Counted from the first letter of the stretch, positions 6,770 through 15,618 are shown. The stretch: 32,553 nucleotides of DNA from DATJHM01 sp035493895 (GCA_035493895.1 DATJHM010000166.1:1-32553), one strand, 5' to 3'. Numbers and translations: made by a program. The notes: generated by a model not told the origin, from the sequence alone.

Positions 6770-8914
6770 CTATAGCTCGCGCTCAAAATTCCAATAAGCT
6801 GGCTCGAAGCCTTGTAAGAGCGGCGTATCATAAGCAACAGGGACAACGATCAGCAATTCACGCATGGCGCGGGTCATGCCAACAAACATCGTGCGGCGTT
6901 CGCGGGCCAGTATTTCAGAGCGTTCGTCAGGGGAAGCCTCAGCTGGTATCGCCGGGTAGTCGCTGGAGATAAAACCTGCCAGAGCCACGATGGGGAACTC
7001 CAGGCCCTTCGAGACGTTGAGCGTCAAAACTTTAATGCCGGGGGAAGCGAGATCGAGATCCCGCCCGGTCATATAGGTAGCCTGGAGGTTCAGACCTTTC
7101 AGGGCAGTGGCAATTCTGCGACCAGCAAGCTTATTGGGGCAGAGCACAGCGCACGATCCCAGCGTGAGACCCTGGCTGCGAAGAGCACTTTTGAAAAAGT
7201 GAGCAAGCAATTGAGCCTCATGCGCACGATTCTGCACGGCAAGTACGCGCGGCCTGGGTCCATCGTTAATATACTGAGATTCGACGGCCTCAGATTCCAG
7301 CTCACCCGAGGTCAGATAAGATTGTGCCGCCTCGTCGATCTGGCGCGTCGAGCGATAATTGGTACGAAGAATGCTGGTGCGCCCACGGAACCTGAGATCT
7401 TCGTGGACATCGGCCCAGTTAAAGCCCGATCCATAGATTGACTGGTTGGCATCGGCCGTCACAAAGATGCGGTCAGGAGATTTGCATAGCTTGACCAGCA
7501 TACGAAGCGCGCTCGGGTCAAGGTCCTGAGCCTCGTCAATAACCACAGCATCGTAACTGGCGAAGAAAGGCGTCTGCGCCACGAGCGTTTCGGCACGAGC
7601 GCGGCGCTGCTGCCAGGTCTCCTTCCCGGTGACTTGCAGCAGTTCTCGCCAGCGCTCATAGATGCGCCAGACGATCGCGCGCTGGGAGGCTGTCAGGGGC
7701 AACTTGCGCCCGACACGCGATATACGCTGGTAGGCTTCCAGACTATTCACCTGTCGAGCAACCAGTATGGAATTGATTTCTTGCAAGAGATACTCATGGC
7801 CTATCCTCTTCAGCGTCTGGAGGCGGACCTTCTGCTGAAGCAGAGTCGCCTCCAGCGGCATCTCAGCGATCGCCTGACGGAGCAATGCGTTCAGCTCATC
7901 AGAACTGATAAGCTCTTTCTCCTGACCAAGGTAGCGCAGAATATCTTCAGCCACGGTATCAGCGGTATAGACACGCACACACGAAAACGTAGCATCATCA
8001 AGTAGCTGCTGTAGCAATTGCTCAGAAGATTTGATAAGCGCGTTGGTATACGTTGTGAAAAGGATACGCGGCGCGCCCCTGGCTGGTCCGGGAAGCTTTT
8101 GCAGGAGCGAACGGACACGATAGAGCGCGACCGTACTCTTGCCAGTTCCAGGTCCGCCTTTGACAAGTGCAGGGCCATTGGCGTGCAACGGCCAGTTGAC
8201 ATATTTTTCCTGATCAGGGGAAAGTTTGAGGAGAAAAGCAAGCAGGTCACCATCTTTATAGCGCTGCAAATCGTCAACATCGTTCAGGATCAGATCGGGC
8301 TGCTGCATCACCTGGAGAAGGGGACGCCCGAAGAGATAATCGAGAAGTTGGAGCAATACCTTATCATCGACATCTGAGCAGGTGAGCAGGGCATCCTCGT
8401 CCTTCACCTGAAGGAGCGAGCGATGATAGGTAGCGGGTATGTGTAGCCTGTTCAAAAGAGCGGTCGTGATCGGCTCGGGCAATGGTCGATTCGCGGTTTG
8501 GGACGGCGGAGCTGGTAATGGTCGGCTTGGGATAGGGGACGGAGTTGGAGGCATTGGAGGAGGAAACGAAGTCATCCTACCACGAGCAGGTTCCAGATCC
8601 TCAATCTCATCAATAGAAGGCATATCATCCGGCTCCGGACATTCTTTGTAGGTAGATTCGTTGCGACGATCTATTTTGTAGATATACACGTATTGCTGAT
8701 TGAAGCTATAGAAGATACGATAGTCGCCGGAGCGCAGGCGCAGCGGCTTGCCGGGACAATGGATCAGATGCTTTTTTGCCCTGTTGTCGACATACGGGTC
8801 CCGTGTGAGGAGCGTCACCTTCTCCATAATCTGACGGACGTCCCTCGCAGGTAGCCGATTGATATCTTGCAGAAAAGCCGGTTTGATAAGTGTTTGCCGT
8901 TGTTGAGCCCCCAT
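6770..8914 (-). CDS. RelE/ParE-like domain fused to UvrD-family SF1 helicase
   Basis: A 714-residue fusion. ATG 8914 is chosen because GGGAGA lies 9 bases upstream; a TTG three codons earlier is less likely. Residues about 5-90 resemble the RelE/ParE toxin fold (RLRSGDYRIFYSF, VYIYKIDRR). A Pro-rich linker (about 110-145) follows. The remainder is an SF1A helicase: GGPGTGKST with Lys259, VVIDEAQDLDPSA, ADANQSIYG, TNYRST, TLNVSKGLEF and MFVGMTRAMRELLIV, covering motifs I to VI. It should be an ATP-dependent 3'-5' DNA translocase. A fused RelE-like domain suggests RNA or ribosome contact, or a nuclease-like role, but its catalytic residues could not be judged by eye. It is first in a two-gene operon with the DrmA-like protein. 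Confidence 0.85.
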   Translation of the reverse strand: MGAQQRQTLIKPAFLQDINRLPARDVRQIMEKVTLLTRDPYVDNRAKKHLIHCPGKPLRLRSGDYRIFYSFNQQYVYIYKIDRRNESTYKECPEPDDMPSIDEIEDLEPARGRMTSFPPPMPPTPSPIPSRPLPAPPSQTANRPLPEPITTALLNRLHIPATYHRSLLQVKDEDALLTCSDVDDKVLLQLLDYLFGRPLLQVMQQPDLILNDVDDLQRYKDGDLLAFLLKLSPDQEKYVNWPLHANGPALVKGGPGTGKSTVALYRVRSLLQKLPGPARGAPRILFTTYTNALIKSSEQLLQQLLDDATFSCVRVYTADTVAEDILRYLGQEKELISSDELNALLRQAIAEMPLEATLLQQKVRLQTLKRIGHEYLLQEINSILVARQVNSLEAYQRISRVGRKLPLTASQRAIVWRIYERWRELLQVTGKETWQQRRARAETLVAQTPFFASYDAVVIDEAQDLDPSALRMLVKLCKSPDRIFVTADANQSIYGSGFNWADVHEDLRFRGRTSILRTNYRSTRQIDEAAQSYLTSGELESEAVESQYINDGPRPRVLAVQNRAHEAQLLAHFFKSALRSQGLTLGSCAVLCPNKLAGRRIATALKGLNLQATYMTGRDLDLASPGIKVLTLNVSKGLEFPIVALAGFISSDYPAIPAEASPDERSEILARERRTMFVGMTRAMRELLIVVPVAYDTPLLQGFEPAYWNFEREL

Positions 8915-9426
8915 CGCGCACAATCTCCCTATCTAGCAGGTCTATACTCCTGCGTACTTTATATCATCATATTCGCATATTTTGATGTTTTGTTGCCAGC
9001 CTCGAAACCAGGATTGTCCTTATCAGACGTTTTATGTGATCCCGATCAAAATATCGCAAAAAATAAGTGAGGATGCGATCGATCGTTGCAAATTACTGGT
9101 AGACAACAGAATCAGATGACACAAAACATCCTTCAAAATTAGATTAGCCATCAAAAAACTATTTTTAAGCGGTAATGTGATTATACACCTGTCATAGTCT
9201 GAATGTACACAGACACGATCTATTTTCCCAAATACCGATCGTGACTATTGATGTGTTTATGTGTTGTCAGAAATAGTTTATATCAGGTAGAGATCCAGGC
9301 GAAGTTTTTGGGAGGCAATGCACGCCGAGTCTTTCAGTTAGATTGAATGTGCGATGTCGGAAGGGAAAAGCGATGGCAACGGATGGCGATCGCATTCCCT
9401 TCCCAATGGAAGCATGAAACGAGAGA
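8915..9426. other. gene-free AT-rich intergenic region
   Basis: No coding region is supported in these 512 bases. The end nearest 8915 should carry the promoter of the minus-strand helicase operon; TATAAA near 8961-8966 (minus) is a possible -10 but has no good -35. A CACGATC/GATCGTG inverted repeat lies near 9214-9244 and a strong hairpin at 9359-9403. Confidence 0.4.
9359..9403 (-). terminator. hairpin after the TPR gene
   Basis: GGAAGGGAA and TTCCCTTCC are perfect 9-base arms enclosing a second nested GCGAT/ATCGC pairing. The structure lies 24 bases beyond the minus-strand TPR stop. It lacks a long U-run, so termination strength is uncertain. Confidence 0.5.
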
Positions 9427-11088
9427 TTACTCAGCCTGCGCAATAGATGTGAGCATTTCCACAATCTGGGCAACTCGTCCGGAAAAGAGCGCCGCCTGTT
9501 CGTCCTTACCAAGCATGCTGGAGGTTATAGACAGATTTCTGAGCACGCTGGTCAGGACGAGAAATCCCACTTCCTCGTGGTCATGGCAGATTGTCAGGGC
9601 ACGTTGCAACAGGTTCTCTGCCACCTCGAAATTGCCCTGCTCCATTTGCGCCTCAGCCAGAGCATTGAGCGCCACGATGACATCGGGTCCTTCTGGTCCG
9701 GCTGCCTGCTTTTCCCAGATCTGCTGAATCTGTTGCCTGACCGTAGCCTGTCTTGCAAGGTTTCCCCGTTGCAGATAAAAAGCCTCCATGTGTTGCAGGC
9801 AGCTGAGCGTTTTCTGATGCGCCCAGCCCAGCGCGCCAGCGTAGATCGCAAGTGCCTGCTCATAGAGTGTCGCCGCCTCATCCCAACGCCGTTGCGCAGT
9901 GCTCACCTGTGCCAGCGTGTGCAAGACTCTCCCGGTATTGAGGTGCTCAGGCCCCAGGAGTTGTTCGTAGCTGGATTTGGCGTGCCGCAACAGGATTTCT
10001 GCCTGGCTCCATTCCTGCCTGGCGATATGAGTCATGGCCAGATTACAGAGAATATTGAGCGTGCGAGCAGGATTGGGGCCGAGATCGCGGATATAGGCCG
10101 CGCCGACTTTCTGCAAGAGCAAACTGGTCTCCTCGTCCCATTTCTGCTGCGATACACGGACAACAGCAAGATGATACCATAGCTCCACCATCTCGGGCTG
10201 TTCGGCGCTTTTGTGCTGTTCGTACACAGGTCTGACCTGTTGCAAAAGCACTTCCGCCTGCTCCCACTTCTGCTGCTCCAGTTGAGCCCGGGCCAGAGAA
10301 TACGTTGCTCTCGCCGTTTTTAGATGCTCTGCGCCAAACTTCTTTGCATAATACGCGCTGACGCGCTGCAAATACCGTTCGGCAGTAGCCATACGCTCCT
10401 CATATTGTGCTTCCGCGATGGGGGCATCTTCGGATGCAGATGCTTCGAGGTAGATGCTGGCCAGATAATCCTGCACGGTAATCGCCAGCGGATGCTCCAA
10501 TCCCAGTTTGCGCTTACATAGTGTCAAAGCTTTCTGATAGGCTACCTCTGCCTGTGTGCTTTTCTTCTGTCGCCAGTAGACATAAGCCAGACTGATCAGG
10601 GCCTGAATGGTCTCAGGATGGTCTGCACGCAGCAGTTGTGTTCTATTCAGAACGATGCGTTGCCAGAGCGCCTCTGCCAGAGCATACTTGCCAGATTGTA
10701 CATAGAGCAGTGCCAGATTGTACTGGACCGTGTCGACCAGAGGGTCCTGTAAACCCTGCGTGCGTTCCCAGATCGTCAGCACTCTTTCGAGCAAGGCTTC
10801 GGCGGCCGCCTCCTGCTGCTTTTGTTGCAGCAGGACCGTAGCCGCCCAGAAGAAGACATAACCAGCTTCTCCAAAGGTGATATTCCATTCATCGCTGAGC
10901 GCATGCATCTGCTGGATATGTGCGACGTAGGGCAAACACTCAGCCGTTATGCCAGCGTCCAGAGACGGAAGATGTTGGGAGAGTGTGTGTAGTTCCTGTT
11001 CTACCAGGCGTTGTTGCTCATCCAGGGGTAGCGCCGGGAGCATAGCGAGATGCTCGGCAAGTTCGGACGCGTCGAGCGTGCTTGTCAT
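9427..11088 (-). CDS. tetratricopeptide-repeat protein (kinesin-light-chain-like TPRs)
   Basis: A 553-residue soluble protein. ATG 11088 is preceded by GAGGT. From about residue 100 it is built of successive 40-44 residue TPR units, with recurrent LYxQSGKYALAEALWQR, AYVYWRQKKSTQAEVAYQKAL and TLAQVSTAQRRWDEAATLYEQAL patterns and ERTQGL/HPET-type turns like kinesin light chain TPRs. I count roughly eight to ten units. Such arrays are protein-docking scaffolds. No catalytic domain or membrane segment is evident. The gene starts 18 bases after the stop of the WXG-like effector gene and is probably the third gene of that operon, so it may bind one of those products or its secretion apparatus. Confidence 0.85.
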   Translation of the reverse strand: MTSTLDASELAEHLAMLPALPLDEQQRLVEQELHTLSQHLPSLDAGITAECLPYVAHIQQMHALSDEWNITFGEAGYVFFWAATVLLQQKQQEAAAEALLERVLTIWERTQGLQDPLVDTVQYNLALLYVQSGKYALAEALWQRIVLNRTQLLRADHPETIQALISLAYVYWRQKKSTQAEVAYQKALTLCKRKLGLEHPLAITVQDYLASIYLEASASEDAPIAEAQYEERMATAERYLQRVSAYYAKKFGAEHLKTARATYSLARAQLEQQKWEQAEVLLQQVRPVYEQHKSAEQPEMVELWYHLAVVRVSQQKWDEETSLLLQKVGAAYIRDLGPNPARTLNILCNLAMTHIARQEWSQAEILLRHAKSSYEQLLGPEHLNTGRVLHTLAQVSTAQRRWDEAATLYEQALAIYAGALGWAHQKTLSCLQHMEAFYLQRGNLARQATVRQQIQQIWEKQAAGPEGPDVIVALNALAEAQMEQGNFEVAENLLQRALTICHDHEEVGFLVLTSVLRNLSITSSMLGKDEQAALFSGRVAQIVEMLTSIAQAE

Positions 11089-11106
11089 CCAATGTACCTC
11101 ACAATC

Positions 11107-12312
11107 TTAACGTGGTGCGACCGGTGCCGGGCCTGGGCTTGGACTCGGCGTCGGGCCATTCTCTGGAGTTGGACTCTGGCTACTACTCTCTGGAGATGGA
11201 CTCGGCATCGTGTCTGACTCTTCTGGGAACTCTCCAGCCGCCTTGCCTCCTGAAGTGGTGGGAGTGGGAGTCTCATCTGAAGATGATGAACCTGAGCTCG
11301 TCACTTTCTTCCACAGCCCTGGTGCCTTTGTCTCTGCCAATGCGAGGATATTATCCGCGACGAGTCCTCCAGCTACGGCAGCCGTCAGAGCCATCGGAGT
11401 GGGACATTGGGCCAATTTGAAACCACTACCAACTGGTATGTGGCGTGCAATCGCCATGAGAGGGGGGCCATCGAAGAGTGAACTGATGGTGCCATTGACC
11501 ATCCCTTCCACAACGGTTTTGTTCAAACCCATACCCAGTGTAAGGATATACTGTGAAGAGTAGAGAAGGGTGATAATAGGCGTACTTGCCAGCAGACCAG
11601 AAAGTTCCTGGCGTCCTGCCTTCGTCTTCGTAAGAGACGAGAGCCAGTCTTTAAAAGCCATAGTAGTGTCACCGGAAATATCTCCACTGCACTGATTCTG
11701 CCAGTATTGCTTTGCCCAATTCCACCACTTATTCCACCAGCTACTATCGCCATCATCACCCGGAGGCGTGCCATCTCCACCTCCACCACCGCCTGGAGGC
11801 GTGCCACCGCCCGGAGGCACGTTCGTACCGTCAGTCTGACCGGGTTTCAGTGGATCAGTTGCGGCGCTACAGCCACCGTTCACGCTCGGTGTAACTCCAT
11901 CTACAGTGGAATTAAATGCGCTGACAAGGGCCGAAATAGCCGATACCGAACTATTATATTGTTGTTGTGCGTTTACCTGTGTGAGAGAGAGTGGCGCGCT
12001 TGCTTGATTTTGTACCTGGCCCTCATAATTTTGAATAGCGGAGGTATGGCTTTCGAGACCATGTGCCAGAGTCTGCATAGCCGCTACCAGCGTATCCAAA
12101 GCATCGATGGTACGATAGCCATCCCTGGCTCCTGCCTGCCAGCTGCGCACCGCGGCCTCGATATATTTGCCATCATTGACCTGGTTCAAAGCATAGACGA
12201 TACTGGACACGTACCCGATCGTGTACCCGAGGTTCTGGCCTGCCTCTGTGCATTTCTTTACGGCATCTTGCAACTCTGTTATCGCTTCGGAAAATTGACT
12301 TGCCTGACTCAT
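11107..12312 (-). CDS. WXG/LXG-like N-domain protein with Gly/Pro linker and effector-like C-terminal part
   Basis: A 401-residue protein; ATG 12312 has GGGGAAAGA upstream. Residues 1-140 are predicted helical and resemble WXG100/LXG-type secretion domains (periodic Ala/Gln helices, SWQAGARDGY near 77). A low-complexity Gly/Pro linker (about 165-190) follows, then a Trp-rich segment (SSWWNKWWNWAKQYW). The 200-330 region has two hydrophobic stretches (TPIITLLYSSQYILTLGMGL; MALTAAVAGGLVADNILAL) that could be membrane-seeking. The last 60 residues are a Ser/Pro/Glu-rich disordered tail. The layout (N-terminal targeting helix pair, linker, C-terminal module) suggests a type-VII-like secreted effector, but no toxin motif is recognised and no immunity gene is obvious. 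Confidence 0.55.
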   Translation of the reverse strand: MSQASQFSEAITELQDAVKKCTEAGQNLGYTIGYVSSIVYALNQVNDGKYIEAAVRSWQAGARDGYRTIDALDTLVAAMQTLAHGLESHTSAIQNYEGQVQNQASAPLSLTQVNAQQQYNSSVSAISALVSAFNSTVDGVTPSVNGGCSAATDPLKPGQTDGTNVPPGGGTPPGGGGGGDGTPPGDDGDSSWWNKWWNWAKQYWQNQCSGDISGDTTMAFKDWLSSLTKTKAGRQELSGLLASTPIITLLYSSQYILTLGMGLNKTVVEGMVNGTISSLFDGPPLMAIARHIPVGSGFKLAQCPTPMALTAAVAGGLVADNILALAETKAPGLWKKVTSSGSSSSDETPTPTTSGGKAAGEFPEESDTMPSPSPESSSQSPTPENGPTPSPSPGPAPVAPR

Positions 12313-12482
12313 ACTCTATCTTTCCCCATGAAACAATACACAATTTTTCTCACGATATATCCGTTTTGCCGAAGGCAAAAGATCTGTGTAAGCACAAATA
12401 TAAGGGAAGGGAGTGCCATAGCGTTTTCACTCCGCCCGCTTGAACGGCATGATCGATTAACGCTCACTCTTCGGTTTTGATA

Positions 12483-13007
12483 TTAACCAATCGGTATTGG
12501 TATCTCCGGGATGTCTGGTATTTCCGGAATATCTGGTACCCCTGGAATTTTTATACCTGGTAGCGGCGGGGGAAGACCAGGTGAGGTCAGTTTGTGGCCG
12601 AACCAGTGAAGAGTTTTCTGGAACCAGTTCTGTGAATGTGATGATTTTGCAGCGGGCGGTGCCGCTTCAAAGCCAGTGTACGGCTCCAGAGATTTATCCA
12701 TTGCATTAAACATATTCGCCATATCAGCGTCTATCTGCTGGAAGTGGCTGGCGGCCGTATGTAAGCCATTACCCAGTCCTAACAACCCTTCTTCCTCGCA
12801 TTGCAGAACATCGCTCATCCCTTGCGAAACACTATCCAGCCCAAAAGCAGCTGAAGCCAGGAGCGATGACGCAGACAGGGCCCCCGATGCATTGCCTAAA
12901 GCAGTCTGGATAGTTGTACGCTGTTGCTGCACATACGTCGAGTGGTTTTTTAGAGAGGAGCCGGAGCTTGTAAGTTCCGGGGTATCCGCCAGAATACGGT
13001 CTGTCAT
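12483..13007 (-). CDS. WXG100/ESX-like small helical protein with Pro-rich tail
   Basis: A 174-residue protein. The start is set at ATG 13007, not the upstream ATG at 13022, because the GGAGGT ribosome site falls between them. Residues 1-115 look like a helical hairpin of the WXG100-like superfamily (Ala/Ser-rich helix, a GLDSVSQGMSDVL turn region, then a second helix), though the exact WxG tripeptide is not seen. The tail has FQKTLHWFGHKL, then Pro/Ile repeats (PDIPEIPDIPEIPIPIG), probably extended and disordered. It is first in the operon with the larger WXG-like protein and the TPR protein, with a 170-base gap to the next gene. A partner or chaperone role for the larger protein is an inference. 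Confidence 0.6.
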   Translation of the reverse strand: MTDRILADTPELTSSGSSLKNHSTYVQQQRTTIQTALGNASGALSASSLLASAAFGLDSVSQGMSDVLQCEEEGLLGLGNGLHTAASHFQQIDADMANMFNAMDKSLEPYTGFEAAPPAAKSSHSQNWFQKTLHWFGHKLTSPGLPPPLPGIKIPGVPDIPEIPDIPEIPIPIG

Positions 13008-13080
13008 CAGGTTTACCTCCATCTATTACAGCATTACAAAGGCATGACATTCCTCATGATGATGGAGACAACACTGACGC

Positions 13081-13095
13081 GCATAGTTACTATGC
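13081..13095. promoter_or_regulatory. 15-base perfect palindrome upstream of the WXG-like operon
   Basis: GCATAGTTACTATGC has perfect 7-base arms around one base. It lies 74 bases upstream of the ATG at 13007, where an operator would be expected. The surrounding 13008-13355 interval has no supported gene and no clear -35/-10 pair. Confidence 0.35.
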
Positions 13096-13355
13096 TGATT
13101 GCAAGCATCTCTGCGACATCCTATCCTACAGATTCATTGCTTGCATCGTCCATCTCATCGGCTCAAATACGCTTGTGGTATCTATCCTGACCTGCACAAT
13201 TCAAGCAGAGCCGCAAAATGATATGAAGCGGCCCTGGTTGTGTCGTCATTGGATAATCAAGATTTATCTATTATAGCAGAGACAGCGCTTTATTATCAAC
13301 TATTGCATGAATTTTGCCCAGGGCTTTTTGATTTTTTCAGCAAGTTCGCGAGAGA

Positions 13356-13393
13356 CAAAAAACAAAAGGAGACGCGAGCTTCGCTCACGTCTC
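13356..13393 (-). terminator. rho-independent terminator of the xylulokinase gene
   Basis: Read on the minus strand, GAGACG.GAGC and GCTC.CGTCTC form a 10-bp stem with one mismatch and a three-base loop, followed by CTTTTGTTTTTTG. It lies 28 bases past the xylulokinase stop. Stem plus T-run make this a confident terminator. Confidence 0.85.
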
Positions 13394-13420
13394 GACAAGA
13401 AGTACATTGCCGTCAGGCCA

Positions 13421-14959
13421 CTAGAGCGGTTTGCTGATCACGGGTTTCAGGGCCGGATAGAGGGCGGTGTAGGTCTCGTAGGCACGCGTATAGGCTTGCT
13501 GGGTTTCCTGGCTCGGTTCGGTGCGTTCGATAATACGCACTGTCTGATTACAGGCCTCCTGGACGGAGGAGTAGACGCCGCTCGCGACACCAGCCAGGAG
13601 GGCGGCACCAAAGGCGGGACCCTCGGAAGCGTTTGTCACCACCAGTTCGGTATTCAGAATATCGGCGATAATCTGTCGCCAGAGCGGGCTCTTCGCGCCA
13701 CCGCCCGTGGCACGCATCTGCTCGATGTGCAAACCCTGCTCTTTGATAATGGCAAAGCAATCTCTCAGACTAAATGCGACCCCCTCGTAGACAGAGCGGA
13801 TCATATGGCGACGATCATGGCTGGCAGTCAGGCCAATCCAGCCGCCGCGTGCATAGGCGTCGAGATGCGGCGTGCGCTCACCCTGCAAATACGGCAAGAA
13901 GACCAGACCATCACAGCCAGCGGGCGCGCCTGCCGCCTCCTGAGAAAGATATTCGTAGGCATCCAGGCCAGTCCAGCGTTCCAGCGCACGCTCGGGCAGG
14001 CCAATATTGTCACGCACCCAGCGCAAAGAGAGACCCGCTCCCTGCGTGACGCCCATCAGATACCAGGCATTGGGCACGGCATGATTGAATGTATGTACAC
14101 GGGGAACTGGACCGGAAGTGTCGACCTGCGGAGAATTTGCATGCGCCAGCACCACACCGCTGGTGCCGACCGAGACCAGCGCCAGACCGGGCACCACCAC
14201 ACCATTGCCAACAGCACCACAGGCATTGTCCGCGCCACCGCCCGCTACGGGCGTACCGGCCTGTAAACCGGTCTGACTGGCGACCTCAGCAGAAATAGTA
14301 CCGGCGACCGCATCTGCGGGCACCACATCGGGCAATAAGGCAGGATCGAGCTCGATTGCGCGCAACACCTCCTGCGACCAGTTCCCATGCTTTACATCGA
14401 GCAGGCAGGTACCGGCAGCATCAGAGATCTCCATCCCCATCACACCCGTCAAACGGAAGCGAATATAATCCTTTGGCAAGAGCATCGTACGAGCGCGGGC
14501 AAAGATTTCCGGCTCATTATCGCGTATCCATAAAAGCTTCGGGGCAGAAAAACCGGTTAGAGCGGGATTGCTCACATACTCAATCAGGTTACTGGCACCC
14601 ACTTTCTCGGTAATCCAGCGACATTGAGCATCGCTACGCTGATCGGCCCAGATAATACAGGGGCGCAACACCTGCTGTTGCGCATCCAGTAGCACCACAC
14701 CGTGCATCTGACCCGAGAGGCCAACACCACGTATCTCTGCTGGCTGAACGCCGCTGGCTGCCCCTTTGGCCACACAGGAACGGATCGCAGTGAGCGTGGC
14801 CTGCCACCAATCGGACGGATTCTGCTCGGCCCAACCGGGGTGGGGATGGTACAACGGATAATCAATCAAGGCATCAGCAATGAGACGTCCATCATCAACG
14901 GCGAACAAGGCAGCTTTGACGCCAGATGTACCAAGATCAATACCAAGAAGAGTTTGCAT
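13421..14959 (-). CDS. xylB: xylulokinase (FGGY carbohydrate kinase)
   Basis: A 512-residue FGGY-family kinase, expected to phosphorylate D-xylulose with ATP to xylulose 5-phosphate for the pentose phosphate pathway. The start is backed by AAAGGAG 7 bases upstream. Diagnostic features are GIDLGTSGVKAALF (6-19, phosphate loop), SGQMHG (82-87, substrate-binding loop as in XylB), WADQRS (104-109), the catalytic-base region GGGADNACGAVGNG with Asp244, and the FGGY-type ATP site near RATGGGAKSPLW. Length fits bacterial XylB (about 480-510). It is a single-gene transcription unit with its own promoter and terminator. No xylose isomerase or xylose transporter lies nearby, so another ketose or pentitol cannot be excluded. 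Confidence 0.9.
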   Translation of the reverse strand: MQTLLGIDLGTSGVKAALFAVDDGRLIADALIDYPLYHPHPGWAEQNPSDWWQATLTAIRSCVAKGAASGVQPAEIRGVGLSGQMHGVVLLDAQQQVLRPCIIWADQRSDAQCRWITEKVGASNLIEYVSNPALTGFSAPKLLWIRDNEPEIFARARTMLLPKDYIRFRLTGVMGMEISDAAGTCLLDVKHGNWSQEVLRAIELDPALLPDVVPADAVAGTISAEVASQTGLQAGTPVAGGGADNACGAVGNGVVVPGLALVSVGTSGVVLAHANSPQVDTSGPVPRVHTFNHAVPNAWYLMGVTQGAGLSLRWVRDNIGLPERALERWTGLDAYEYLSQEAAGAPAGCDGLVFLPYLQGERTPHLDAYARGGWIGLTASHDRRHMIRSVYEGVAFSLRDCFAIIKEQGLHIEQMRATGGGAKSPLWRQIIADILNTELVVTNASEGPAFGAALLAGVASGVYSSVQEACNQTVRIIERTEPSQETQQAYTRAYETYTALYPALKPVISKPL

Positions 14960-14996
14960 AGAGAGACTCCTTTGATTGTTACGTATTCCTGGCGTT

Positions 14997-15026
14997 AGTG
15001 TATGCCTCTACATAAAAGCGTGTCAA
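14997..15026 (-). promoter_or_regulatory. sigma-A-type promoter of xylulokinase
   Basis: On the minus strand a perfect -35 TTGACA (15026-15021) is followed, after 18 bases, by TACACT (15002-14997) as -10. This places the transcription start about 30 bases upstream of the xylulokinase ribosome site. The rest of 14960-15081 holds no gene. Confidence 0.65.
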
Positions 15027-15081
15027 TAACAAACCCGTCTCTTGCACATCACAGCTCCCCCACCCCTTACATAGCAGCGCA

Positions 15082-15618
15082 TCACGACGAGATCACATCA
15101 TCCTTAATATCGATATGTTCTAATTTATGATCATTATTGTCGGCATGCCCGGCAGGCACTTTTAGCGAGCTTTTCTTCGCAATGGCTTCTCGCGCAGCAG
15201 CAGGGCGTACACGTGCGATCAGCAATTGCGCCAGCCAGTCGCCCAGCAGCACCACGCAGATACCCCCAAAAAGGCTCAAAAACAGGTAGAGCAGGGCCGC
15301 GAGCACCGCACCCGTGAGCGCAAGCTGATCGGCTCCCAGCATGAAGCTACTGAACGTCGTATAGGCCCCAAGAAACCCAACGTTAAGAAAGAGGCGGCGT
15401 GTTGGCCCCACAAGAACGGTGGCATCGGCAAGAGAAGTAATGAATGAGAGCAGAAAAGCCCCGGTAATATTAATCAGCAGAATATCATAAGGCCAGGCTT
15501 TCCCCAGATGCGCCTGCACAAAGAGGCTTAACAGATAACGAGCCAGTGTCCCACAAAAACCGCCAGCCAGTACAGCCAGCATACGACGACGCAGCGAAAG
15601 TGTTTGCATTACAGCCAT
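15082..15618 (-). CDS. crcB: CrcB/Fluc fluoride channel, second of a tandem pair, with long hydrophilic tail
   Basis: A 178-residue Fluc-type fluoride exporter subunit with four transmembrane helices (roughly 13-33, 45-62, 75-95, 105-130). Family motifs are GGFCGTLARYLL, NITGAFLLSF (conserved pore Asn) and FLGAYTTFSSF. Its ATG directly abuts the TAA of the upstream crcB, with GGAGG inside the end of that gene, so translation is coupled. The last 45 or so residues are a charged, His/Asp-rich extension (AAREAIAKK.., NNDHKLEHIDIKDD), unusual for a family of about 125 residues. Tandem CrcB genes usually form heterodimers, in which the two chains sit antiparallel in the membrane. Confidence 0.9.
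   Translation of the reverse strand: MAVMQTLSLRRRMLAVLAGGFCGTLARYLLSLFVQAHLGKAWPYDILLINITGAFLLSFITSLADATVLVGPTRRLFLNVGFLGAYTTFSSFMLGADQLALTGAVLAALLYLFLSLFGGICVVLLGDWLAQLLIARVRPAAAREAIAKKSSLKVPAGHADNNDHKLEHIDIKDDVISS

Noticed and set aside
9390..9397. GCGATCGC-like octamer reminiscent of the cyanobacterial HIP1 repeat
   Set aside because: It occurs as part of the terminator hairpin and is not over-represented by eye elsewhere in the window.
13307..14266. 319-codon plus-strand frame opposite xylulokinase
   Set aside because: It mirrors xylulokinase codon structure and runs through its terminator hairpin; no independent motif or ribosome site.
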